64,000 bases of DNA from Phycisphaeraceae bacterium. GTDB taxonomy: Bacteria > Planctomycetota > Phycisphaerae > Phycisphaerales > UBA1924. The translations under genes and the position numbers were made by a program. Below the pieces are notes generated by a model. That model was given only the letters and a program-made list of their open reading frames with translations. It made no database searches and had not been told where the DNA came from. The DNA lies in assembly GCA_015200025.1 (NCBI GenBank), contig CP054186.1, forward strand, positions 2,058,001 through 2,122,000. Reading direction: 5' to 3'. Positions 37,001 to 45,504 of this stretch are shown here, piece after piece. Position 1 is the stretch's first letter. Each line of letters opens with the position of its first letter.

Positions 37001-37956
37001 TGCCCGACGTGGGGAGGCCCGTCGAGGGGACGGATCGGTACGCGGCGCTGGTGGACCGGGGCGACCGGTGCGCGTTGACGCTGGTGGGGTCGGCGGGGGA
37101 GGCGTCGGCGTTGACGGCGCTGGGCGTGCGCCGGCTGTTCGCGCTGGCGTGCCGGGAGCAGGCGGTGGCGGAGGTGCGCGGGTTGCCGGGGTTCTCGGCG
37201 ATGGCGGGGCAGTACGGGCCGATGGGGAGCGCGGAGCGACTGGCGGGGGAGATCGCGTGCGTGTCGGCGGGCGTGGCGTTCATGGGCGGGGCTCCGGGTG
37301 GGGGCGCGCTGGCGGGGACGAGGGGCGAGTTCGAGTCGGCGTTGGAGGCGGGGTGGGGTCGGCTGTCGGGCGCGGTGCGCGAGGTGGGCGCGGTGGTGGG
37401 GCGGGTGCTCGAGGCGCGGCACGCGGTGGCGAGGCGGCTCTCGGGCGGGACGAACCGTCACTGGGCGGCGAGCGTGGCGGACCTTCGGGAGCAGTCGGCG
37501 TACCTGATGCCGGCGGGGTTTTTGGCGGTGCTGCCGTGGGAGCGGCTGCGGGAGTACCCGAGGTACGCGGAGGGGATGCGGGCGAGGCTGATGGCGTTGC
37601 GCGAGGACGGGTCGGGGGCGGAGAGAGCGCTCCTGGCGGAGTACCTGCCGAGGTGGAAGGTGTTCACGGGGTGGGTGGCGTCGGCGATGGCGCGGGAGCG
37701 TGAGCGCGGGGAGGAAGCCCCGGCGGTGAGGGCGGGCGGGAAGGGGGCGCTCCCGGCGTCGCGGCGTGCGGCGCCGGTGGTGAACGCGGACGCGGGAGCG
37801 TGGGCGATGGCGCCGGGGCGGCTTCCGGCGGGCGTGTGGTCGTGGCGGTGGTTGTTGGAGGAGGCGAGGCTGACGCTGTTCGCGCCGGCGCTGGGCAGGG
37901 GGGTGTCGCAGGCGCGGGTGGACGCGGCGTGGGGCGAGGTCGGGCGTTCAGCGTGA
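34084..37956 (+). CDS. hrpA: ATP-dependent RNA helicase HrpA (DEAH box)
   Basis: 1290 aa, the full HrpA length. Walker A GATGSGKST, DEAH box VDEAHERS, motif III TSATIDPWRF, motif V STNVAETSVTVPG and motif VI GQRLGRCGRVG (a variant of QRxGRxGR) are visible. The C-terminal half is the HA2/OB plus DUF3418 region. HrpA rescues ribosomes stalled or collided on mRNA. The stop codon overlaps the convergent dehydrogenase stop by 9 nt. Confidence 0.95.
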   Translation: MSGVLPIDARAGEIAGLLRGHRVVVVTGATGSGKSTRLPGIVLGSGVLGPGLRIAHTQPRRLAARSVASRIAWEMGESVGGRVGSKVRFEDRTGPSTVVKVVTDGMLLAEASADPGLGEYGVVIVDEAHERSANIDVLLGLLRGLVGRRKDLRVVVTSATIDPWRFSAYFGGPGAAPVVEVEGRTFPVEVRYEPRRVREDDPSEGLAGSVASAVEGLEREGRAGDVLVFVPGEREVWSCVEEVRRRCRGREALPLYSRLSAAEQDRVFREGGGDRVIVSTNVAETSVTVPGVRHVVDSGLERLSRYDAERRVRTLPVGWVSRASAGQRLGRCGRVGPGVCVRLYEEGAMSGWPAFTEPEVLRSGLAGVMLMMMTLGLGEDAGVVERFGWMESPGAGMVREGYGTLFELGAIDAAGAGGRLTAVGRALSRVPLDVRVGRIVLASGAEGCVREGCVLAGALSVADPRERPAGRQEEAERAQEVFRHESSDFLTLLNIWDQYEHACAGAGSSGWGARAAWCREKFLSAARMREWGEVVAQVREAARGLGLREREGPACEDAVHRAVMAGLIGHLACREDGGSGLKGRYEYRGMNGNVVSLWPGSVLFSRPPRWIVSAEVVRTTKVYARTVARVEAGWVEALAGHVLERSRGEAHLDPETGEPSVWERVSMSGVVVVPRRRVALAGVDPARARALFIEGALVEGRWKGAGGYVGAVRAAVARAEAVGARVRKRGVVRGGRELAAWFERALPAGVVDPSTLAEWRAGVSDPSEGVPGLEDLLTAEAREGLNGARYPGELEVGEGVVAGVGYAFAPGREDDGVTATVSAADLPAVDERRCAWLVPGMLGEVVRAVIKGLPKAERARVESAGGLEEVASSCAAVMTFGEGDLLGALGEALRVVHGVEVPASALGASWRGIPEYLRLRVVVLGEGGGEIGSGRDVAALKARFEATSRAASAARARARHDRDGITAWDFGTLPDVGRPVEGTDRYAALVDRGDRCALTLVGSAGEASALTALGVRRLFALACREQAVAEVRGLPGFSAMAGQYGPMGSAERLAGEIACVSAGVAFMGGAPGGGALAGTRGEFESALEAGWGRLSGAVREVGAVVGRVLEARHAVARRLSGGTNRHWAASVADLREQSAYLMPAGFLAVLPWERLREYPRYAEGMRARLMALREDGSGAERALLAEYLPRWKVFTGWVASAMARERERGEEAPAVRAGGKGALPASRRAAPVVNADAGAWAMAPGRLPAGVWSWRWLLEEARLTLFAPALGRGVSQARVDAAWGEVGRSA

Positions 37957-39621
37957 GGGGCGGGGCGGGGTGTAGACGGCGTCTTCGGAGCGTGCGAGGT
38001 TGAGGGGGTTGGCGTCTTTGAGTTCGTGGGGGAGGAGTTCGTCGGGGAAGTTCTGGAAGCAGACGGGGCGTGTCCATCGGCGGATGGCGGTGGGTCCGAC
38101 GGCGGAGGCGTCGGGGCGGTTGGTGGCGGGGTAGGGTCCGCCGTGGACCATGGCGGGGGCGACCTCGACGCCGGTGGGCACGCCGTTGGAGATGAGTCGG
38201 CCGGCGCGGGGGATGAGGAGGTCGCGCAGGCCGAGGGCGAGGGCGCCGTCGGGCGAGGCGCTGATGATGGTGGCGGTGAGGGATCCCGGGATGATGGATG
38301 CGGCGTGGAGGAGATCGTCGGGACGGTCGCAGACGACGGCGAGGGCGGCGGGCCCGAAGCACTCGCGGGCGAGGGCGGGGTCGGCCTCGAAGGCGGCGAG
38401 GGTGGTGCGGAGGAGGGCGGGTGAGGCGGTGACGGGCGAGCCGGGGCGGGGTTCGGGCTGCTCGGCGGCGCCGGCGCGGACCTCGACGCCCTTGGCCTTG
38501 GCGAGGGAGGCGAGGGTGGAGGCGTAGAGGGCGCGGACGCGCGGGCTGAGCATGACCATCGGCTCGGCGCGGTGGAAGAGGGAGGCGAGGGCTTTGAGGA
38601 AGGCGTCGGCGCCGTCGCCGCGGGCGAGGAAGAAGAGGCCCGGGCAGGTGCACATCTGCCCGGCGGAGGCGGTGGCGCTGGCGAAGAGGCGTTCGGCGAG
38701 GCCGACGGGGTCGCGGGAAAGGGCGGCGGGGAGGAGGAAGACGGGGTTGACGCTGCCCATCTCGGCGAAGACGGGGATGGGCACGGGCCGATCGGCGGCG
38801 AGGCGCGCGAGGGCCATGCCCCCGGCGTGGCTCCCTGTGAACCCGACGGCGGCGACGGCGGGGTGGCGGACGAGCTCGGCGCCGACGTGGTTCTCGCGGG
38901 CGCCCCCGGCGTGGAGGAAGGCGAAGACGCCCGTGGGCATGCCGGTGGCGACGGCGGCGTCGGTGACGGCCTGGGCGACGAGCTCGCCCGTGCCGGGGTG
39001 GCCCGGGTGCCCCTTGACGACGACGGGGCACCCCGCGGCGAGGGCCGAGGCGGTGTCGGTGCCGGCGGTGGAGTAGGCGATGGGGAAGTTGCCGGCGCCG
39101 AAGACGGCGACGGGGCCCAGCGGGACGAGCACACGCCGCAGGTCGGGCCTGGGGATGGGTTTGCGGTCGGGGTCGGCGTGGTCGAGGATGGGCTCGGCCC
39201 AGGCGCCCTCGCGGACGGCGTGGGCCATCGAGCGGAGTTGGAGGACCGCGCGGTCGCGCTCGGAGGCCAGGCGGGGCGAGGCGGGGAGCCCGGTCTCGGC
39301 GGCGGCGAGGGCGGGGAGGGCCTCGCCCAGGGCCAGGATCTCGTCGGCGATGCGCCCGAGGAAGGCGGCGCGCTTCTCGCGCGGGAGCGAGGCGTAGGCG
39401 CGGGCGTCACGCTCGGCGGCGCGGGCGGCGCGGTCGATCTCGGCGGGCGTGGCGGCGAAACACTCCGGGCCCGTCGGCGTGCCCGTCGCGGGATTGAGGG
39501 CGCGGAAGGCGGCGCGGGAGACGCTCTCGCCGGCCTCGACGAAGGCGCCCTCGATGATGGAGCGACCGGTCGGGGTGGGGGTGGGGGCGTGGGCGGCCTT
39601 GGGTGAGGGTGGCTGGGGCAT
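37948..39621 (-). CDS. Alpha-ketoglutaric semialdehyde (2,5-dioxovalerate) dehydrogenase-like aldehyde dehydrogenase
   Basis: 557 aa. ALDH signatures: cofactor site PLGPVAVFGAGNFPIAYSTAG and GFTGSHAGG, catalytic Glu in PVFAEMGSVNPV, catalytic Cys in SAGQMCTCPG. The 'GNFP.A...G.D...A.AAGCPVVVKGHP' layout matches the NADP-dependent 2,5-dioxovalerate dehydrogenases of sugar-acid catabolism. ATG 39621 (MPQPPSPKAAH). It stands alone and converges with hrpA. Confidence 0.9.
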   Translation of the reverse strand: MPQPPSPKAAHAPTPTPTGRSIIEGAFVEAGESVSRAAFRALNPATGTPTGPECFAATPAEIDRAARAAERDARAYASLPREKRAAFLGRIADEILALGEALPALAAAETGLPASPRLASERDRAVLQLRSMAHAVREGAWAEPILDHADPDRKPIPRPDLRRVLVPLGPVAVFGAGNFPIAYSTAGTDTASALAAGCPVVVKGHPGHPGTGELVAQAVTDAAVATGMPTGVFAFLHAGGARENHVGAELVRHPAVAAVGFTGSHAGGMALARLAADRPVPIPVFAEMGSVNPVFLLPAALSRDPVGLAERLFASATASAGQMCTCPGLFFLARGDGADAFLKALASLFHRAEPMVMLSPRVRALYASTLASLAKAKGVEVRAGAAEQPEPRPGSPVTASPALLRTTLAAFEADPALARECFGPAALAVVCDRPDDLLHAASIIPGSLTATIISASPDGALALGLRDLLIPRAGRLISNGVPTGVEVAPAMVHGGPYPATNRPDASAVGPTAIRRWTRPVCFQNFPDELLPHELKDANPLNLARSEDAVYTPPRPSR

Positions 39622-39697
39622 CTCGGGCCTCGGGGTGTGGAGCGTGATATTAGGAGAAGCGGGCGTGGCGGTGGGCGGTTGGGTATGCTCGGTGTTG

Positions 39698-41293
39698 ATG
39701 CTGTCCCGCGTCCGGTCGTATCTCTTGCACGGGATCGATGCGCTGCCGTGCGAGGTGGAGGTCGATATCGACGACCGGGAGATGCGTGCGCAGACGGTCG
39801 TCGGGCTGCCCGACGCGGCGGTGAAAGAGTCGCTCGAACGGGTCCGCGCGAGCCTGGCGAACTCGGGGTTCGGGTGGCCGGCGGGGAAGGTGCTGATCAA
39901 CCTGGCGCCGGCGGACGTGCGGAAGGAAGGGCCGGTGTACGACCTTCCGATCGCGGTGGCGTTGCTGGTGGCGCAGGGGGTGATCCCCCCCGCGCCGGGG
40001 CCGGCGCGGTCCGGGGTCTCGTCGCCGGGGCACCCGGGGCTGGATCACCGGCGGTACATCATCGCGGGGGAGCTGGCGCTGGATGGGCGGGTGCGCGCGG
40101 TCAAGGGGGCGATCGCGCTGGCGGACATGGCGCGGCGCGAGGGGGCTCTGGGTGTGATCGTGCCGGCGGAGAACGCGGCGGAGGCGGCGGTGGTGAGCGG
40201 GGTGGGTGGCGGGACGGGGGGCGGGGTGGGGGGCGGGGTGGAGGTGATCGGGGTGAGGACGCTGGCGGAGGTGGTGGGGGTGATGACGGGTCGGGTGGGG
40301 GCCGAGCCGCACCCGCCGACGGACGTGTCGGGGCTGCTGCGTGACGCGGCGGCGCCGATCGACTTCGCGGAGATCCGTGGGCAGGAGGCGGTGAAGCGGG
40401 CGGTGGTGATCGCGGCGTCGGGGTCGCACAATATTTTGATGCTGGGCCCGGCGGGGACGGGCAAGACGATGGTGGCCAAGGCGTTGCCCGGGGTGCTGCC
40501 CCCGCTGACGCCGGAGGAGGCCATCGAGGTCACGCGGGTGTACTCGGCGGCGGGTCAGTTGCCGGGCGGGTGCGGGCTGGTGACGACGCGTCCGGTGCGG
40601 ACGCCGCACCACACGGCGAGCCCGGCGGCGGTGGTGGGGGGCGGCGTGGTGCCGCGTCCGGGGGAGATCAGCCTGGCGCACCGCGGGGTGTTGTTCCTCG
40701 ACGAGATGCCGGAGTTCCCGCGGGAGGTGCTCGAGACGCTGCGGCAGCCGATGGAGGACCACGCGGTGACGATCGCGCGGAGCCACGCGAGCGTGCGGTT
40801 CCCGGCGGACTTCATGCTGGTGGCGGCGATGAACCCGACGCCCAAGGGGCACCTGGAGGCGGGCGAGGCCGGCCGGCGATCGATGGAGCGGTACCTGTCG
40901 AGGCTCAGCGGCCCGCTGCTGGACCGGATCGATATTCATGTCGAGGCGCCGGCGGTCCCGTTCAAGGAGTTGGCGTCGGCGCCGCGCGGGAGCGGGACGG
41001 CGATGATGCGCGAGGCGGTGCTGGGGGCGAGGCGGCGCCAGGCCGAGCGTCAGGGCCCGGCGCTACCCAACGCGAGGCTCAGCGGGAAGCAGCTCGACGC
41101 GTGGGCGCCCCTGGACGATGCGGCGCGGTCGCTGCTCGGGCAGGCGTTGACGGAGATGGGGCTGTCGGCGCGGGCGTACGACAAGGTGCGTCGGGTGGCG
41201 CGGACGATCGCGGATCTCGAGGGCGCCTCGTCGGTGCGTGTGGCGCACGTGGCCGAGGCGGTGCAGTACCGGCTGCTGGACCGCACGGTGTGA
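39698..41293 (+). CDS. comM: ComM/YifB family Mg-chelatase-like AAA+ ATPase
   Basis: 531 aa. The Lon-like N-domain begins LSRVRSYLLHGIDALPCEVEV and carries VVGLPDAAVKES. Then Walker A LMLGPAGTGKTM, Walker B GVLFLDEMPEF and NPTPKGHLEAG in the AAA+ core. ComM is a branch-migration helicase promoting DNA uptake recombination in natural transformation. A prepilin-type gene and a MshEN-domain gene nearby fit a pilus/competence link, but this is only proximity. ATG 39698. Confidence 0.92.
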   Translation: MLSRVRSYLLHGIDALPCEVEVDIDDREMRAQTVVGLPDAAVKESLERVRASLANSGFGWPAGKVLINLAPADVRKEGPVYDLPIAVALLVAQGVIPPAPGPARSGVSSPGHPGLDHRRYIIAGELALDGRVRAVKGAIALADMARREGALGVIVPAENAAEAAVVSGVGGGTGGGVGGGVEVIGVRTLAEVVGVMTGRVGAEPHPPTDVSGLLRDAAAPIDFAEIRGQEAVKRAVVIAASGSHNILMLGPAGTGKTMVAKALPGVLPPLTPEEAIEVTRVYSAAGQLPGGCGLVTTRPVRTPHHTASPAAVVGGGVVPRPGEISLAHRGVLFLDEMPEFPREVLETLRQPMEDHAVTIARSHASVRFPADFMLVAAMNPTPKGHLEAGEAGRRSMERYLSRLSGPLLDRIDIHVEAPAVPFKELASAPRGSGTAMMREAVLGARRRQAERQGPALPNARLSGKQLDAWAPLDDAARSLLGQALTEMGLSARAYDKVRRVARTIADLEGASSVRVAHVAEAVQYRLLDRTV

Positions 41294-41305
41294 GCGCGCG
41301 GGCCC

Positions 41306-41767
41306 TCAGGCGGCGGAGGCCTCGGCGCGGCCGTAGCAGAGGTCGATCATGCGGTCGAGGTCGCGCGGCTCGGCGATGAGGAAGCAGGCGGGGCGCCCGA
41401 CCTTCCACCCGAGGAATCGGAGGGCGCGGGCGAGGTTGGCGGCGGTGGTGCAGACGACGAGCTCGGCGCCCTCGGTCTTGACGGGGAGGACGCCGAACTG
41501 CCGGGCCTGGCGCGGGGTGATGAGTTCGAGGGCGAGGCGCTGGGGGCGCAGGCGTGTGGGGTCGACGCGTTGGGCCATGGCGGCGTACTGCTCGGCCCAG
41601 GCGTCCTCGACCTGCTCGGGGCGGACGCCGAAGAGCCGTTCGGCGAGGTCGCCGAAGGGGCGGCCGACGACCTGCTGGGTTTCGAGGACCTGCTGCCGCT
41701 GGTCGTCGGAGAGGATGCCGCGGGCCACGAGGATGTCGCCGATGCGAAGGAAGCCGGTCCCCGCCAT
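41306..41767 (-). CDS. GspE/PilB N-terminal (MshEN) domain protein
   Basis: 153 aa. FLRIGDILVARGILSDDQRQQVLETQQ and the HTH-like repeat that follows resemble the MshEN domain, which in PilB/GspE ATPases can bind c-di-GMP. No ATPase domain is attached. The C-half (ELVVCTTAANLARALRFLGWKVG) is of the CBS-like 'DPLN' type seen in stand-alone versions. It may modulate a type IV pilus or secretion motor. ATG 41767 with GGAG 8 nt upstream. Confidence 0.7.
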   Translation of the reverse strand: MAGTGFLRIGDILVARGILSDDQRQQVLETQQVVGRPFGDLAERLFGVRPEQVEDAWAEQYAAMAQRVDPTRLRPQRLALELITPRQARQFGVLPVKTEGAELVVCTTAANLARALRFLGWKVGRPACFLIAEPRDLDRMIDLCYGRAEASAA

Positions 41768-42059
41768 GAGGAGCACTCCGTCGCCCGATCGCCGGAGCGG
41801 CGGGGTGGACTACACCCAGCCGCCCACCGCCCCGGCGTGTTCGGGCGAGAGAACGATCGGCGTGCGGGCGCGTCGCCCGCAGCACGCGGGCCGTCGGCGG
41901 CGAGACGGAGCGTCCGGCGAAGGGGCTGTCGGCATGGTCGGGGTCGTGCCCGTGGCGGGGTCCGGATAGGCGAGAAATCGCGGTCGGCGGCGGTCGGCGG
42001 GTTGCCGGGGGCGAGGTTGTATGTCCGAGGGTGGGGGGTCCGAGAGAAAGCCGCCCTTG

Positions 42060-42182
42060 ACCGCCCTCGTTGGCGCTCGGGCCCATCACCCCTCCCCCAC
42101 CCGTTCGCGACGCTTCACGGGGAGAGGGGGGGGGGGGGGGGGGGGGGCGGGGGTGGGACGGGGGTGGGAGCCGGAGGGTGAG
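42060..42182 (+). repeat. Dispersed palindromic repeat, copy 7, containing a 21-G homopolymer
   Basis: CGCCCTCGTTGGCGCTCGGG, CCCCACCCGTTCGCGACGCT, TCACGGGGAGAGG, then 21 consecutive G (42126-42146), then GGAGCCGGAGGGTGAGG. The G run sits where other copies have about five G, so it has expanded. It lies about 135 bp upstream of a promoter. Confidence 0.75.
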
Positions 42183-42280
42183 GTGACGGGGCAGTGCGTA
42201 CAAACTCCTATCAACGGTGATACGGTGGGGATCGGGGTCGCTGGGGGCTCAAAACTTGAGGAAAAGGGGAACCATGGTCG

Positions 42281-42310
42281 TTGACGCTCGAAGCGCAGGT
42301 GTGGTACATT
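42281..42310 (+). promoter_or_regulatory. Sigma-70 promoter of the prepilin-type gene
   Basis: TTGACG (42281-42286), 18-nt spacer, TACATT (42305-42310). The resulting leader before ATG 42707 would be about 390 nt and holds small hairpins (e.g. GATCCCTGCCGAAGGGATC) but no recognised riboswitch. No other gene is seen in 41768-42706. Confidence 0.65.
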
Positions 42311-42706
42311 GAGGTCTCTCTGGTCCGAGAGGATCGGGGGAAGATTCGGGCAGGTCCGGCGGTTCCCGAGGCGGTCGCAGAACCCGTCCTCCATTCCAGG
42401 GGCGTTCGCCCCGCTCATGATCCCTGCCGAAGGGATCGTCAGCCCTGCCGAGACATTTCGGACCCCGCGTTCGACGCGCGAGAGGCAGCCTTGGCGGCCG
42501 TCTGTCGCATCAACCGTTGTTCACGGGCAGGGCATGTGCGGAGGGTGAACTCCCCGCGACCTACGCCGAGGCACGACCGCGAGAGCGGCGGGTTTGGCGC
42601 TCGCGACGGATGGACCCCAGCCACCAGACGGCCGCCGGTGTAGCCCGTTCCACGCGCCCCCTGTCGGGGCGGGATGTGGGGCGGGCGCGATTCGGAGACC
42701 TTCACC

Positions 42707-43717
42707 ATGAAGCGTCGCAGCGGATTCACGCTCATCGAGTTGCTGGTGGTCATCGCGATTATCGCGCTGCTCATCGGCATCCTCCTCCCCGCCCTCGGTA
42801 AGGCCCGTGCGGCCGCCCGGCAGATCAAGTGCTCGGCGAACGCCCGCGGTATCCACCAGGGCATGACCCTGTTCGCCCAGAACAACCAGGACTCCTATCC
42901 CAGGCCGTCCCAGTTGGACAAGGCGAACAACACCCTGAACACGCCCAACGCGCTGAACAAGGACATCACGAAGAACATGATCTCGGCGTTGATCTTCTCC
43001 GGGCACTTCGGGCCCGAGATCTGCATCAGCCCGGCCGAGGTCAACGGCGACATCAAGCAGGACGACAACTACCAGTACTCCGAGCCCCAGCAGGCCGCGG
43101 GCGCGGACAAGAAGCTGGCCCTGTGGGACCCCGCCTTTAAGGCGACCCCCACGACCGAGGAAGAGGGCGGCGCGCAGCGCGGCGAGGCCAACGGCCTGGG
43201 CAACTTCTCGTATGCCCACATCGTCGTTATCGGCGGGCGTCAGCGCTATTGGCAGAACGCCTTCAACGCCACCGAGGCGATCGTCGGCAACCGCGGCGCC
43301 TGGTACGACCAGGTCGGCGGGGCACAGGGCACCTGGAAGCTCAAGGACGGCGCCGGCACGGGCACCGCGACCTACGCGGCCGCCCAGGGCCGCAAGGCGA
43401 CCGAGTCCAACACGCTCCTGATCCACGGCGGGCGGACCACGTGGGAGGGCAACATCGTCTACAACGACAACCACGGGAACTTCGAGACCCGCCCCGATCC
43501 CGAGTCGATCCCCTTCACCTTCACCGGTCTGCCGGCGGCCGCCCGCACGCAGTTCGACAACCTCTTCGTGAACGAGAACGACCGCACCCGCGCGATCGAC
43601 CCGGACAACATGGGCACCGCGACGAACTCGGCCAACACGAACATGTACCTCCGTTCGTACTCCGAGGTGGCCGTTACGGGCAGTGCTATTCTTGGAATGA
43701 AGTGGTTTGCCGACTGA
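42707..43717 (+). CDS. Prepilin-type N-terminal domain protein (planctomycete pseudopilin-like)
   Basis: 336 aa. The N-terminus [20 protein letters not shown] is a textbook class III prepilin leader cut after Gly by prepilin peptidase, followed by one hydrophobic helix. The rest is an extracellular globular domain with many Asn/Thr. Planctomycetota encode many such proteins; they may be minor pseudopilins or surface proteins. ATG 42707, GGAG 9 nt upstream. More balanced base use than its neighbours. Confidence 0.88.
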   Translation: MKRRSGFTLIELLVVIAIIALLIGILLPALGKARAAARQIKCSANARGIHQGMTLFAQNNQDSYPRPSQLDKANNTLNTPNALNKDITKNMISALIFSGHFGPEICISPAEVNGDIKQDDNYQYSEPQQAAGADKKLALWDPAFKATPTTEEEGGAQRGEANGLGNFSYAHIVVIGGRQRYWQNAFNATEAIVGNRGAWYDQVGGAQGTWKLKDGAGTGTATYAAAQGRKATESNTLLIHGGRTTWEGNIVYNDNHGNFETRPDPESIPFTFTGLPAAARTQFDNLFVNENDRTRAIDPDNMGTATNSANTNMYLRSYSEVAVTGSAILGMKWFAD

Positions 43718-43774
43718 CGGCCTCGGGCCGGTTATTCAGTGCGGCGAGAGATCGCCGATTGCTACAATAATCAG

Positions 43775-43806
43775 TCCAAGTGCTTGCGAAAGCACTTGGA
43801 TTTTTG
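43775..43806 (+). terminator. Intrinsic terminator after the prepilin-type gene
   Basis: An 11-bp perfect stem TCCAAGTGCTT/AAGCACTTGGA with loop GCGA is followed by TTTTTGGGG. Confidence 0.9.
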
Positions 43807-43853
43807 GGGGGACTGTGGAATGTGCTATGATCCTGCATATGAAGGAGACAAGA

Positions 43854-45449
43854 ATGCAGATTACGCTTATCTCCGCCGCTGGCGTCGCGTCTATCCTCGG
43901 ATTCTCGGCGTTCGGCCAGGATTCGAGCGCCTCGGTACGGATTGCAACTCAATTTTACGTCATATACTACCGGCAGAATCCGGGATCGTCCACGTGGGAT
44001 TTCGTGACCGGCGAGGTCCGGTCTTGCGCCCGCACCGGCGTGAGGGTCGATGTCCGGTCGTCGCAGATCCCGCTCTGCCCGGGCCATTCGTCGTCCTGTA
44101 ATGGAGACTGTGTAACCGGGACCTACACCGATTCCGACCATCCCGCATGCGTCGTCGAGAGCGGGACCTGGGAAGGGTCCGCGTTGGATTCAGAGAGCAG
44201 TACCGATGTCTGTTCTACTTATATCAACTGCGGTAATGGCGGGGGTTCGAGTGTGAGCAGCTCCAATGCGATCGTCAGCGGCGATATCCTGACTGGACAG
44301 ATGTCTGCCTCGATGACCGGCACGCAGTGGCGGAAACGGAGCAGGGAGTTCGACTGTGTTACTGAAGACTACTTCTGCGCCGCGTGCGCGGTCGAGACGG
44401 CGTCCAGGGCCTGCTGTGAGATCGAGTTGACGCTGGACGTGACGCAGGTTGACACGGAATCGCCGGCCACGTACGAGTTCCGTCTTGAAATGTTGCAAGC
44501 GAGCATCGCTCGGAACTATGCACTCGGCGAGGGGTGTCCGTTCCAAGCTTCTCCCGCGGCCTCCCGCGAGTCGCACCAGCGGGTTACGTTCGAGATCACC
44601 CCCCCGTCCGGAGGGCCTTATGTTTATCCATTCGGGCTGCGGACCTTTGTGATTTCCAATGTACAAACGAGCCCCAACGGGGTGTCGTCAGCGTTGTTCT
44701 CGATGCCCGACGGATCGCAGGGGCTTTGGTGTTTGAAAGACATTTATCACGATTCTTGCGCCGAGGGCAACTGCAATTTCGGTAGCAATAGTACGTGCCC
44801 CGATCACGACGGGTTTGATTCGTGCGGGAGTTACAGTTTGCTCCGCTGCTCGGACGTACCCGTCGGGTGTGATGCGTCAGATATGAGCATGGTCGGCCAG
44901 CCGGTGCGTCTCAGGATCGCGCTTGACCAGATCGGCGAGTGGAGGATCGCGATCCGATATGCGGCGAATGTCGAGCGGATCTCGTTGGATGTCAGCGGGG
45001 GCGGGTCCCCCCTGACGTGCGGGAATCTGTTCACGGGGTGCGTCGAGAACGGCGCATCTTATGTTTTAACGGACGGGCCGGACGGGGTGGTTGACTACCT
45101 CGACATTCTGCGGATTCGCTCGAGCATCGGCGCGACATCCGCGAGCTGCCTGTACCTTCCTGCGTGCGACCTGAACGGGGATGACCAGAACGAAGAGTGG
45201 GAGATCATCTACATCCTCGACGACGCGTGCGTGTTCCTCGCGGACTGTGATCGAGACGGCAGCACCGATTTCTTTGATCTCAATCTATATCTATCCGGGT
45301 TTGAAGAGGACCCGCGGTCGAACGGATGCAGTCTGGATATCAACGCGGACGGGGTCGTCGATTTCTTTGACCTTGACGAGTTCATGAGGCACTACGAGGG
45401 GAGTTGTGCGGGGTCGAAATTCACCGGCGACTGCAGTTATGTTCAGTAG
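43854..45449 (+). CDS. Secreted Cys-rich protein with C-terminal dockerin-like calcium repeats
   Basis: 531 aa. Signal peptide MQITLISAAGVASILGFSAFG, likely cut before QDSS. The middle has over 30 Cys, suggesting disulfides in an exported protein. The C-end carries EF-hand-like loops DLNGDDQNEEWE, DCDRDGSTDFFDLN and DINADGVVDFFDLDEF of the planctomycete dockerin/'GC-type' repeat kind. ATG 43854 has GGAG 6 nt upstream; ATG 43839 lacks one. Function unknown, perhaps surface-anchored. Codon bias is much weaker than in flanking genes, suggesting relaxed selection or transfer. Confidence 0.8.
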   Translation: MQITLISAAGVASILGFSAFGQDSSASVRIATQFYVIYYRQNPGSSTWDFVTGEVRSCARTGVRVDVRSSQIPLCPGHSSSCNGDCVTGTYTDSDHPACVVESGTWEGSALDSESSTDVCSTYINCGNGGGSSVSSSNAIVSGDILTGQMSASMTGTQWRKRSREFDCVTEDYFCAACAVETASRACCEIELTLDVTQVDTESPATYEFRLEMLQASIARNYALGEGCPFQASPAASRESHQRVTFEITPPSGGPYVYPFGLRTFVISNVQTSPNGVSSALFSMPDGSQGLWCLKDIYHDSCAEGNCNFGSNSTCPDHDGFDSCGSYSLLRCSDVPVGCDASDMSMVGQPVRLRIALDQIGEWRIAIRYAANVERISLDVSGGGSPLTCGNLFTGCVENGASYVLTDGPDGVVDYLDILRIRSSIGATSASCLYLPACDLNGDDQNEEWEIIYILDDACVFLADCDRDGSTDFFDLNLYLSGFEEDPRSNGCSLDINADGVVDFFDLDEFMRHYEGSCAGSKFTGDCSYVQ

Positions 45450-45504
45450 GCGATTCCGTCGGAGCCGTGTCCCATTGTTTGTGACGAGCATCGCGGTGCG
45501 AGTG

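Noticed and set aside
32914-37461. A 1515-codon open frame on the minus strand
   Set aside because: Arg/Pro/His-rich shadow of the M20 peptidase and hrpA caused by extreme GC bias; no start signal or recognisable motif.
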